Source: NBML01 sp029939535
GTDB taxonomy: Bacteria; Desulfobacterota; Desulfobacteria; Desulfobacterales; Desulfobacteraceae
Direction: 5' to 3'
Assembly (NCBI GenBank): GCA_029939535.1
Contig: JAOZST010000001.1
Coordinates: 12,139 to 76,138, forward strand
DNA: 64,000 nucleotides
The notes under the pieces were generated by a model, which ran no database searches, was not told the DNA's origin, and worked only from the letters and a program-made list of their open reading frames with translations. The translations under genes were made by a program, and so were the position numbers. Position 1 is the stretch's first letter. Every line of letters begins with the position of its first letter. Shown piece after piece: positions 46,675-55,038 of this stretch.

Positions 46675-47145
46675 ATGATTCCTATGAACATACCGGGATT
46701 CGGAAAAATTAATATCAAACATGTGGTTTTGGATTATAATGGGACCATTGCCCTTGACGGGAAATTGATCAAAGGTGTGAAAGAGGGAATAAAGAAGTAT
46801 TCCAGACAGGTTAAATTTCATGTAATTACGGCAGACACCTTTGGATTTGTAGAAAAGGAACTCCAGAATATAGATGCTGTCTTGACAATTATCCCCAAAG
46901 AGAACCAGGCACAAAGGAAACGTGACTATATCCGAAATCTTGGAGCAGACCAGACCCTTTGTGCCGGAAATGGTTCCAATGACAGGATGATGCTCAAAGA
47001 GGCCGGAATCGGCATTGCCGTATCCGGGAAGGAGGGCCTTACCACATCCTCCCTTGGGGCTGCAGATCTTCTGGTTACAGATGTCCTGGATATTTTTGGC
47101 TTTTTTCAAACACCGGAACGTCTTATTGCATGTTTGAGGACGTGA
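46675..47145 (+). CDS. Small HAD-superfamily phosphatase (soluble P-type-ATPase-like)
   Basis: 156 residues. Motif I is VVLDYNGTIA (nucleophile Asp, Asn in the second acid position), motif II is VITAD, and motif IV is CAGNGSNDRMML. It corresponds to the catalytic core of P-type ATPases without the membrane part. It follows the pst-like operon by 34 bases; a link to oxyanion metabolism is possible only by position. Confidence 0.85.
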   Translation: MIPMNIPGFGKINIKHVVLDYNGTIALDGKLIKGVKEGIKKYSRQVKFHVITADTFGFVEKELQNIDAVLTIIPKENQAQRKRDYIRNLGADQTLCAGNGSNDRMMLKEAGIGIAVSGKEGLTTSSLGAADLLVTDVLDIFGFFQTPERLIACLRT

Positions 47146-47194
47146 ATTGAAGCACCTTCCAATTTTGCTTCCTATGGATTTTTTTTATTGGCAA

Positions 47195-47944
47195 TTAATT
47201 TTTTGGGGCTGTTTTTCTCCGCTGGTCTTCGGTCCAGTCAATGCGGCTCATGAGTCCCTGGATGATCCTGACATCCCTGGAAGACAGGCCAGCACTGCCA
47301 AAGAGCCTTCTGAATGTTCTTAATAAATGGTCCGGGTTCTGGCTGTCCAGAAAATCAATATCCAGAAGGGTTTGGCGCATGTGGGCAAACATGTGCTGGA
47401 TCTCATTTCCCGGGGCTGGTTTTTCAGGTACTGGGTCGTAAAATTTTTCCCCTGCATCTGATTTCAGGGAAATCTCATAGAGCAGGACAGTAAGGGAATG
47501 GCTCAGGTTCATGGATGGATAGTCATCATGGGTGGGTATGGTTATAAAGTGCTGGCAAAGCTCCAGGTCTTTTGTGGAAAGTCCTGAATCCTCAGTTCCC
47601 ATTACCAGGGCTGCCTTGGTCTGGTCATCCATTTCATTTGTCCGTTCCCCGGCCGTGGAAGGAGTTAAAAAGTTTTTCCGGTATTTCCCAAATCTCCTGG
47701 TGGTGCCAAAGGCTGTATGGATGTCATGCAGGGCTGAAGCCAGGTCGTCGAAGAGTTCAGCCTTTTCAAGGATCTTAAAAGCTCCCATGGCCATTTTTTT
47801 TGCGTCAAGGGATAAGTACTCTCTGCAGGGGTTTACCAGGCGAAGACTGGAAAAACCAAAGTTCATCATGGATCGGCAGATTGAACCGATATTAATGGGG
47901 CCCTGGGGTTCAACCAGGATAATGGATAGGTTTTCAGGTTTCAT
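47195..47944 (-). CDS. TrmJ-like tRNA/rRNA 2'-O-methyltransferase (SPOUT fold)
   Basis: 249 residues. The SpoU/TrmH motifs are clear: ILVEPQGPINIGSICR (motif 1), ALVMGTEDSGLS (motif 2) and IPTHDDYPSMNLSHSL (motif 3). The C-terminal 80 residues resemble the TrmJ dimer tail. TrmJ modifies position 32 of tRNAs with S-adenosylmethionine. The exact target is inferred. Confidence 0.9.
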   Translation of the reverse strand: MKPENLSIILVEPQGPINIGSICRSMMNFGFSSLRLVNPCREYLSLDAKKMAMGAFKILEKAELFDDLASALHDIHTAFGTTRRFGKYRKNFLTPSTAGERTNEMDDQTKAALVMGTEDSGLSTKDLELCQHFITIPTHDDYPSMNLSHSLTVLLYEISLKSDAGEKFYDPVPEKPAPGNEIQHMFAHMRQTLLDIDFLDSQNPDHLLRTFRRLFGSAGLSSRDVRIIQGLMSRIDWTEDQRRKTAPKN

Positions 47945-47997
47945 TTTTAGTCCACAATTTTAAATTCATATAAAAAGGTCAATATCCAGGGAGCTTA

Positions 47998-48444
47998 TCA
48001 GGATTCCCTGGTGTCCAGTGCCAGGGTAACCGGGCCATGATTAATCAGGGAGACCTCCATGAGAGCCTGGAATTTTCCTGATTTTGTGATCACTTCCAAA
48101 TCCATTGCCCGGGCAATGAAATATTCATACAATGCATTAGCCCTGTCCGGTGCAGCCGCCTTTGTAAAGGAGGGACGACGTCCTTTTCTACAGTCTCCCA
48201 GGAGGGTGAACTGGGAGACCACCAGAAGTTCCCCTTTTACATCTTTCAGGGAAAGGTTCATCTTAGCCTGGCTGTCTTCAAAAATCCTTAAATGAATGAT
48301 TTTATCCACCAGAAAATCAGCATCTTTTTCAATATCCCCTTCCTGGACACCTAAAAGTACCATAATGCCGTTTCCTATGGAGGAGATGATATTGTTATTA
48401 ACTGTTACATGGGCATTTTTAACCCTCTGGACAATGGCTTTCAT
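47998..48444 (-). CDS. dtd: D-aminoacyl-tRNA deacylase
   Basis: 148 residues, the normal size. MKAIVQRVKNAHVTV at the N-terminus, the SQFTLLGDCRKGRRP motif and the NHGPVTLALD motif (the Gly-Pro pair shapes the chiral-proofreading pocket) identify DTD. It hydrolyses D-amino acids, and glycine, mischarged on tRNA. Confidence 0.95.
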   Translation of the reverse strand: MKAIVQRVKNAHVTVNNNIISSIGNGIMVLLGVQEGDIEKDADFLVDKIIHLRIFEDSQAKMNLSLKDVKGELLVVSQFTLLGDCRKGRRPSFTKAAAPDRANALYEYFIARAMDLEVITKSGKFQALMEVSLINHGPVTLALDTRES

Positions 48445-48539
48445 TTACTATCCTTAATTCGTATTATCAGGCCCTGATTGTAAACCTGAATCGGTAAATT
48501 TTATTTAAAAGTACCATAATTTAAACCCTGATCGTTCGA

Positions 48540-49394
48540 CTAAACAAAAGGTAAAAGTTTTGGAACAGGCCAATGGGTATTAAATCCTAGCTCTTCCAGG
48601 ATCTGTATTGCCTTTTGTATATGAGTGCCTGCTTGGGTACTGCCATGGGAATCATCTCCGGGCACCACAGGGATATTAAGTTTTTTTACTGTTTTAAGAA
48701 GTGGTTGGGTAATATATGGTTCTTTTTCCCCCCTGGCCAGGGGCCTCAGGTTAAAATCCATGACCATGCCCAGGTTTTTGATCAATAATAGGTTCCGCTG
48801 GATTTTTCCAAGGATTTTCCGGTTAAAAAGACGTTTTTCATAGTCTTCATCATGGATACGGATCAGGTCAAAATGACCCACTACAAAGGGGCGCAATGTT
48901 TTTATCATGTCATATTGAAGGTCAAAATATTGCAGATAAAGTTTTTCAAGGGAACCGCATTTCTGTATGGCCTTTTCATATTCTTTTCTGGAATAGTCAA
49001 AACAGATATCATTCACATGGTGGACTGAACCAACTATATAATCCGGTTTAAATTTTTTAATCAAATTTTTTACATGGGGGATATACCCGGAACAGGTTTC
49101 TGTTTCCATGCCCATATAAATAATAATATCTTTCTGGTAAAGGGCTTTTAACCTTTTCAGTTCTTTAAAATAAAGGGTAAATCGCTGGAAAAGATCCTGG
49201 GCAGTGAGTCCAAGTTTAATCTCATCGGGATAGAGAAATTTGTCATCCACAGGCGGTATGTGTTCTGTGATGCCCGCAGTCCGGAATCCCTTTTCAATAT
49301 ACGCTTGAATAATATCTTCCAAGGTATCTCTGGCATGGCAGCAAAACTGGCCTGAATGTCCTCCATGGAGGGATATTAATGAGGCTGTTTCCAT
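48540..49394 (-). CDS. PHP-domain phosphatase, histidinol-phosphatase-like
   Basis: 284 residues. Metal-ligand motifs of the PHP fold: an N-terminal HGGHSGQFC, TEHIPP, METETC, GSVHHVND, GHFDLIRI and GDDSHGS. This pattern is that of HisK-type histidinol-phosphatases (Bacillus YtvP type), which finish histidine synthesis. No his genes are nearby, so another phosphoester substrate is possible. Confidence 0.87.
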   Translation of the reverse strand: METASLISLHGGHSGQFCCHARDTLEDIIQAYIEKGFRTAGITEHIPPVDDKFLYPDEIKLGLTAQDLFQRFTLYFKELKRLKALYQKDIIIYMGMETETCSGYIPHVKNLIKKFKPDYIVGSVHHVNDICFDYSRKEYEKAIQKCGSLEKLYLQYFDLQYDMIKTLRPFVVGHFDLIRIHDEDYEKRLFNRKILGKIQRNLLLIKNLGMVMDFNLRPLARGEKEPYITQPLLKTVKKLNIPVVPGDDSHGSTQAGTHIQKAIQILEELGFNTHWPVPKLLPFV

Positions 49395-49434
49395 GACCGA
49401 TATTTACCATTAACTCCAGGAAAAAATCAAGGGA

Positions 49435-50730
49435 TCAAAGTCTCTGGATGATATATAGAAACATGGGCAGCCGGCTCTGGGTCTTGAGATGATAAAAATC
49501 AAAGAGAATCTCCCTTGAGGGCTGGCCAAACTGGAGCGGGGACAGATATACGCTGCCTTTGGGCCGGGTATGATTTATTGATTCCCTTACAAGCTCCAGC
49601 ATGGATGGATAGTGGGAGTCGGGAAGATCCCTGTCCATGACAAAATTACAGGTTATTTCAATCCGATGAAATTTTTGGTTTATGGCCTGGATCAAGGAAA
49701 AGGACTGATTGACGTTTTTGGCAGTTATGGGCTTGCCTATCAGTGACAATGTCTGATCATCAGCCGATTCAAGGCCAATGTTTATGCAGGTATGAAAAGG
49801 CAGTGAATTGAGCCGGTCAAAAAGCCTGGGATCAGCCCCAAGTAAAGCATCCACACTGCCAAACATATACAGCATGGGTTTTTTCATATACCCTTTTTTA
49901 AATTCAAATTCATCATATGCAGCCTGGGCAGCATAAAGGATCAAATCCATGGGGGCGTTCAGGGCATCGTGCTCTCCTAAAAAGATTGCATTGTAATTGA
50001 TAATATCATTGGCATACAAAGCTTTGAGGGAGATTATCTGGTTGTCTATATCCTGCTTTGATCTGGGATTAAAGACTTTTTTGTTTTTTATTTTACAGAA
50101 TTTGCATTTGTACAAACAGCCGTCGGCAATGGTAATGGGAATGATATCATAGTCGGAATGCCGGGCATCAGGAGGCATGACAGTTGTCCTGGCCCCGGAG
50201 ATATCAAAGAGTTTTTCTGCTTTTAGCTCCAGATCTTTTGGATTGACCTGTTTTACCCTGTCAATCCATTGGGAAACCATTTCAGGCATTTTTTTTCCAT
50301 CCCCATGAATTTTCGATAAAATTTTCTGCCAGGTATTTGAAAGCCTATCCACTTCTCTTTCCTCAAAGGGCTTGCCCCCTAAAAGGGAATTTGTCTGGTA
50401 CATGAGGTTGGGCAGGTAATATTCACCAATGGATTCATAAACCCCTGCATATCCTCCAGATGAATAATAGACCCAGTCATTTCCCATGGTCCTCTTAAGC
50501 CATTCTGAAGGGTGGAGCCATGCCTTTGTCTTGGACTTTACATGTTTGAGTTCATGGTTCAGGTTAAATTCAAATATTTCATCATGGGTTTCCAGGCGGG
50601 AAAACATCCCGTATTTGACTGGAAAGCTCATTTTGGTATATTCTCTGGCGCCCTTGCAGTTTATTTCTATGGAAATATTTTTATCTTTAAAACTATGGGC
50701 AGGGTAGTGTGTAAGGCCGGAATTGTACAT
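49435..50730 (-). CDS. Radical SAM protein of unknown function
   Basis: 431 residues. The CxxxCxxC motif CLYKCKFC lies near residue 205, after a 190-residue N-terminal region with HPSEWLKRTMGNDWVYYSSG that I cannot assign. The SAM-binding barrel follows (FLGEHDALN, NIGLESADDQTLSLIGKP). It would cleave S-adenosylmethionine to start radical chemistry on an unknown substrate. AAAGGA lies upstream of ATG 50730. The 420 bases upstream hold a truncated gene remnant and no other feature I can identify. Confidence 0.83.
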   Translation of the reverse strand: MYNSGLTHYPAHSFKDKNISIEINCKGAREYTKMSFPVKYGMFSRLETHDEIFEFNLNHELKHVKSKTKAWLHPSEWLKRTMGNDWVYYSSGGYAGVYESIGEYYLPNLMYQTNSLLGGKPFEEREVDRLSNTWQKILSKIHGDGKKMPEMVSQWIDRVKQVNPKDLELKAEKLFDISGARTTVMPPDARHSDYDIIPITIADGCLYKCKFCKIKNKKVFNPRSKQDIDNQIISLKALYANDIINYNAIFLGEHDALNAPMDLILYAAQAAYDEFEFKKGYMKKPMLYMFGSVDALLGADPRLFDRLNSLPFHTCINIGLESADDQTLSLIGKPITAKNVNQSFSLIQAINQKFHRIEITCNFVMDRDLPDSHYPSMLELVRESINHTRPKGSVYLSPLQFGQPSREILFDFYHLKTQSRLPMFLYIIQRL

Positions 50731-50757
50731 GGGGTCCTTTATGAAAATATTTCAGGG

Positions 50758-50955
50758 TTAATGTGGCATGTTTTTATGCCAGGAAAATACAATCAGGATA
50801 TTTGTTTTTTCAGAGGTATAGGCAAATCCAGGTATGCATGTGACAACTGCAATGATAACCAATATTATAAAAGATATGACACTCAGTTTTATTCTGGATG
50901 CTGTTATTTTCAGTTTGATTTGGTGACACCTGGGAAACATATTGATAAAGGCCAT
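50758..50955 (-). pseudogene. Truncated N-terminus of a sensor or periplasmic-binding protein
   Basis: 65 codons on the minus strand. A polar, basic start is followed by a membrane segment (KLSVISFIILVIIAVVTCIPG) ending FAYTSEK, then NILIVFSWHKNMP. That last strand-loop is how the periplasmic ABC-sub-bind-type domains of sensor kinases usually begin, but here the frame stops two codons later. The radical SAM gene begins 27 bases further on. It is read as the remnant of a larger gene lost by deletion; a real small membrane protein is the alternative. Confidence 0.35.
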
Positions 50956-51150
50956 CCCTTTTTTAAATTTTTATGAATAATTCTATCGAACCTTTCTTAT
51001 GAAAGCAAATAAATTTTCCACCATGGTGACGGATATGTTGCCGGACAAATTATTAAGTGGTTTCAAAGGAATTTTTTCAAGTCCGAGAAGGGTTGACCTT
51101 GGAAAGAAAAGAAGATAAACACATGGAATTTGGCAAAGGGGTGGATAGTG

Positions 51151-52233
51151 ATGAAAATTTTATTTCTTGAACCATTTTTCGGGGGATCCCACAGGGATTT
51201 TGCCCTGGGATTTTCCCAGCATTCATCCCATGATGTGGATCTTGTTACCCTGCCGGCCCGGTATTGGAAATGGAGGATGCAGGGGGCTGCTCTTTATTTT
51301 ATCCAAAAGATCAAAGATTTGTCCCGATATGATCTGATCTTTACAACGGATATGATGGATTTATCGGATTTCATAGCCCTGGCCCCCGGGGATCTTCCTC
51401 CCATTGTCATGTATTTCCATGAAAATCAGCTTTCCTATCCCCTGGGGCCCCATGGTAAAAAGGATTTCAGCCTTGGATTTACCAATATCTTTTCTGCCCT
51501 TGCTACAGAGGCGGTTTTTTTTAATTCAAATTATCATTGCAGGGCTTTTCTCAGGGCGGCAAAGCATCAGATCAGACAGATGCCGGATTTTAAACCAGAC
51601 TGGATCATGGACAGCCTGGAGAAGAAAACCCGGGTTCTTTATCCTGGTTGCAGGTTTAATGCCATGCCTTTTGCCATTGAAAAAAGAACATTGGACCTGC
51701 CCCTGATCATCTGGAATCACAGGTGGGATTATGACAAAAATCCAGAAGAATTTTTTAAAGTTCTAAAGGATTTGAAAAAAAAGGGAATTGGTTTCTATCT
51801 GGCCCTTATGGGTGAACAATTGGATCTTATTCCCAAAGTCTTTACAAAGGCCCTGGAATATTTCAGCAAAGAGATCCTGGTATCAGGCTATATTGAATCC
51901 CCCCGGGAATATAAATCCTGGCTTGCCAAAGGCAGTGTGGTGGTGAGCACTTCCATCCAGGAAAATTTTGGCATATCCATTGTGGAGGCAGTTCGCCAGG
52001 GCTGCTTTCCCCTGCTGCCCAAAAGACTTTCCTATCCTGAAATCATGCCGGAAAAATTTCATGGTGAAATTATTTACAAGACCATGGCAGATTTACAGAA
52101 AAAACTGGAAACCATATTAAAAGATCCAGACAGATTTTTTTCTTTGTGCCAGGAATTATCAGGTTATGCAGGCCGGTTTTCCTGGGAAGTAATGGCAAAA
52201 CAATATGATAAAATACTGGAAAAAATAAAATGA
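51151..52233 (+). CDS. tRNA-queuosine alpha-mannosyltransferase-like glycosyltransferase (DUF3524/GTDC1)
   Basis: 360 residues. The N-terminus ILFLEPFFGGSHRDFALGF and the segments MYFHENQLSYPLGP and NSNYHCRAFL are the DUF3524 signature. The C-terminal half is a GT4 glycosyltransferase (WNHRWDYDKNPEEFF, then STSIQENFGISIVEAVRQGCFPLLP). The animal homologue (QTMAN) mannosylates queuosine in tRNA-Asp; the bacterial function is inferred. ATG 51151 is used, after GGGGTGGA; a TTG at 51130 is weaker. The next gene overlaps by ATGA. Confidence 0.88.
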   Translation: MKILFLEPFFGGSHRDFALGFSQHSSHDVDLVTLPARYWKWRMQGAALYFIQKIKDLSRYDLIFTTDMMDLSDFIALAPGDLPPIVMYFHENQLSYPLGPHGKKDFSLGFTNIFSALATEAVFFNSNYHCRAFLRAAKHQIRQMPDFKPDWIMDSLEKKTRVLYPGCRFNAMPFAIEKRTLDLPLIIWNHRWDYDKNPEEFFKVLKDLKKKGIGFYLALMGEQLDLIPKVFTKALEYFSKEILVSGYIESPREYKSWLAKGSVVVSTSIQENFGISIVEAVRQGCFPLLPKRLSYPEIMPEKFHGEIIYKTMADLQKKLETILKDPDRFFSLCQELSGYAGRFSWEVMAKQYDKILEKIK

Positions 52234-53172
52234 ACATAATGGGCCGGCCCTGGAAAATGGGAAAGCTTGAGATTAAGAACAGACTGGTGCGCAGTGCCAC
52301 TGATGAGGCATTGGCTGATGAAGACGGGGCTCCCACCCAGGGACTGACCAATGCACTTGTTGAACTTGCCAGGGGAGGCGCGGGTCTGATAATAGCGGGA
52401 ACAGCCTATATAAGCCGGGAAGGCCGGTGGGGCAGGAATGGTACTGGAATGGACAATGATCGGTTGATCAAGCCTTTAAGCCGGTTGTGTGAAGAGGTGC
52501 AAAAGGCTGGTGGTATTCTGGCTGCCCAGTTATTGTATTGCGGTTCCACCATCAACCCTGAAATCCTGGAGGAAAAACAAGCTCTTTTCGGACCTTCAGC
52601 CATGATTGATCCTGTAATTGGCCATCCAGTTCTGGAGTTGACCAGAGATCATATCCTGGGGATTGTGGATGAGTATGCAAAGGCTGTAGCACGAGTTAAA
52701 AAAGCCGGGTTTCAGGCTGTCCAGATCCATGCTGCCCATGGTTATCTTATCAATCAGTTTTTAAGCCAATCACGTAATCTGCGCAAGGATGAATACGGGG
52801 GTCCCCTTAAAAACCGTGCCCTCTTATTGTATCAGGTGTATGAAGCCATCCAGGGGACCGTGGGAAGGGATTTTCCCATATTCATCAAAATGAGCAGCTA
52901 TGATGGATTTCCGGGAGGAGTTGAGCCAGATGAAGCTGCCCTTGTTGCCTCGGAACTGGATGCCATGGGGATTTCAGCCATTGAGGTCAGTGCCGGTACA
53001 CCAGAGGGTGCAAAAAAAAGGGNNNNNNNNNNNNNNNNNNNNNNNNNNNNNNNNNNNNNNNNNNNNNNNNNNNNNNNNNNNNNNNNNNNNNNNNNNNNNN
53101 NNNNNNNNNNNNNNNNNNNNNNAGGGACTGGGCTGCGTCTTTACCACTCCCAAAAAAGATAGAAGTTCCTGA
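52230..53172 (+). CDS. NADH:flavin oxidoreductase (Old Yellow Enzyme family), internal part missing
   Basis: The first 264 codons are intact (KMGKLEIKNRLVRSATDEA; AAQLLYCGS; the FMN/substrate His pair in HAAHGYLINQF; SRNLRKDEYGG). The 100-N block at 53023-53122 follows. The sequence after it gives GLGCVFTTPKKDRSS and a stop, consistent with the family C-terminus, in a frame that does not join at exactly 100 N. Family length (about 340) suggests 60-90 residues, and so more than 100 bases, are missing. It reduces an alkene or nitro substrate with NAD(P)H; the substrate is unknown. Confidence 0.8.
53023..53122. other. Assembly gap (100 N) inside the flavin oxidoreductase gene
   Basis: Exactly 100 N. 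Unlike the first block, its two edges share no obvious identity. Confidence 0.99.
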
Positions 53173-53191
53173 TTTACATAAGGTTGCAGGT

Positions 53192-54181
53192 CTATACCTT
53201 TTGGCTGATACTTCTGGGGAAGAACATGGAAAGACGGTTCAGGTCAAGGGTTCCCAGGGTGATTTTAAGGCCCTGGCTTTCTTCCATTGCCAGCTGGAAC
53301 CAGTTTTCCAATTCCTCTTTCAGCCCCTCTTCACCAACTGCTTTTATCCCGTTTTCACCCGTGATATTATTGTCCATTTTCCCTGAATTAATAAAGGTCC
53401 ACTGCCCCTGTTTCTTGGAAATAATCCCGGTGTGACCCCGGTTTCTCATGGAAAAGGAAAGAACCTGGCCTTCTTTCAGCTTTCTTTTCATTTCATCCAT
53501 TACATTTTCAGCCTGCTTCTGGGCATTTTTTACCTTGAAGATGGTTTTCTTGAATACATCGACCCCTGATTCAGACACCAGCCCCTCACCGTTCATATAA
53601 TGATAGCGGGGCAAGCCCTTTGAAATTGCCTGGTTCATCAAATGACGGCCTAGACCGTTTTTGCCCTGGTATTTGACTCCCAGGTCGGTAAGGCCGCCTA
53701 CCAACAATTCATAACAGTCCATTTCTTCATAATCCCGGCCAATGAACCTGGTGACAGCTTTTGATAAGATTTCATTTCCCTGGTCAGCTATATTTTCTCC
53801 CTGGCCAACAACTTTTATCTCCGGCAGTTTGTCGGAAAGGGATTTTTTAAGGCTGTCGCCCCACAATAACTCCTTGGTCTGTGGGTCATAATGAATCTCT
53901 GTTCCCGGCCTTATGCGGTTAAAGGCTTTATTTGAATTTATTTTATCATGGATGATATTCCAGCAGTCCTTTTTCAGGGGGCTGTTGTATAAAAGCTCAG
54001 AAACCGTAGACATATCTTTGGTAATGGTACCCAGCAAAACCGGTTTGGAAAGGTCTTCCTTCCCAGGGTCTGGAATGCTGGCCAAAAGCATTTTTTCAAA
54101 ATTCTTTATCTCAGTAGTGGCAGAAGCGTTTGATAAATTTTTGGATGCGGCCATATTTTTGCCTGCTGGTTGAATTTCCAC
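53192..54181 (-). CDS. NlpC/P60-like protein of unknown role
   Basis: 329 residues with no clear signal peptide. The middle has YEEMDCYELLVGGLTDLG (Cys), then LKEGQVLSFS and GHTGIISKKQGQWTFINSG (His). The order is that of NlpC/P60 cysteine peptidases that cut peptidoglycan stem peptides. Just before it, RIRPGTEIHYDPQTKELLW looks like a short structural linker. The N-terminal 60 residues are polar. Whether it is exported, and what it cuts, is unknown. Confidence 0.65.
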   Translation of the reverse strand: MEIQPAGKNMAASKNLSNASATTEIKNFEKMLLASIPDPGKEDLSKPVLLGTITKDMSTVSELLYNSPLKKDCWNIIHDKINSNKAFNRIRPGTEIHYDPQTKELLWGDSLKKSLSDKLPEIKVVGQGENIADQGNEILSKAVTRFIGRDYEEMDCYELLVGGLTDLGVKYQGKNGLGRHLMNQAISKGLPRYHYMNGEGLVSESGVDVFKKTIFKVKNAQKQAENVMDEMKRKLKEGQVLSFSMRNRGHTGIISKKQGQWTFINSGKMDNNITGENGIKAVGEEGLKEELENWFQLAMEESQGLKITLGTLDLNRLSMFFPRSISQKV

Positions 54182-54453
54182 GAAAACCTCCTGGTTTACT
54201 GATTTTTCTTGATTTAATTTAAGTATATTGAAGCATATTTTATGCCAAAAAAAAGAAGGATCGCCAGAAGGCCTCTGGGATCAAGAGTTTCCGGAAATAG
54301 TGTATGGAAACTTTGCAAAAAAACATACAGGGGATGTCAATCCTTTGACGGCCCTAATTTTTGATTTTAGTATGCTGAAAATCATAATTCCCAACTTAAC
54401 ATACTTGATATTTTTTGGTATTTCAGTATAAGGATTGGTTTGAAATTATTTAT

Positions 54454-55002
54454 ATGGGAATGGTCTTGGAATTATCAACAACAGCAAATATTAATATGTT
54501 TTGGGTTTTTTATAATCGAGTGATTCGGTTTGTCAGGGTTGGTGTTTTGCTTCATTTGACAGCCATGGGAGGTATTTCCCTGTGTTTCTGGTTTGGCAGT
54601 CTGGTCTTATCAGCTTTGGGGCAGGAAAAGGATTTCTTTTTTATGTTCCATGGATTTATAGCATGTTATGGATTTGTGCTTGTCTTGTTTGCTGAACTGG
54701 ATGCCATTAGCCGGTATCAAAACTATAAAAAGGCCAAAGATTTATTCCATGAAAATGGGTTTAAGAAAAGAATTGTTAATCTCTTTGTCTGTTCCCGGTG
54801 TCAGAGGGATGCAATCAAGGTGGCGGCCAAGGATCTGGGCCTTTTGGAAAAACTCTGCAAACATTATGATCTTCTGGGCTATGGAAGGTATCATATCCTG
54901 CCGGATTTTATTTTTTCAAAACCTTTGATATTTTTTTCACGGAAATATTGGATAAAAACTTTGTTTGAAAAAAAATATGAATCAAAATATTTTCTTTGGT
55001 AG
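54454..55002 (+). CDS. Hypothetical membrane protein with two cysteines in a C-terminal domain
   Basis: 182 residues. Two membrane helices are at about 27-50 and 60-85. A cytoplasmic C-terminal part carries VCSRCQRDAIKVAAKDLG (CxxC). No family is recognised. The frame is open from TTG 54415; ATG 54454 is used, but no good ribosome site is seen at either. The TAG stop is in frame with the downstream transporter, with no other stop between them. Confidence 0.6.
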   Translation: MGMVLELSTTANINMFWVFYNRVIRFVRVGVLLHLTAMGGISLCFWFGSLVLSALGQEKDFFFMFHGFIACYGFVLVLFAELDAISRYQNYKKAKDLFHENGFKKRIVNLFVCSRCQRDAIKVAAKDLGLLEKLCKHYDLLGYGRYHILPDFIFSKPLIFFSRKYWIKTLFEKKYESKYFLW

Positions 55003-55006
55003 CCTG

Positions 55007-55036
55007 CCAATACCAATACCAATACCAATACCAATG
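55007..55036 (+). repeat. Hexanucleotide tandem repeat before the DMT transporter
   Basis: CCAATA occurs four times and CCAATG once, filling the 36-base space between the upstream stop (55000-55002) and the transporter ATG. It sits where the ribosome-binding site should be. Confidence 0.9.
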
Positions 55037-55038
55037 CC

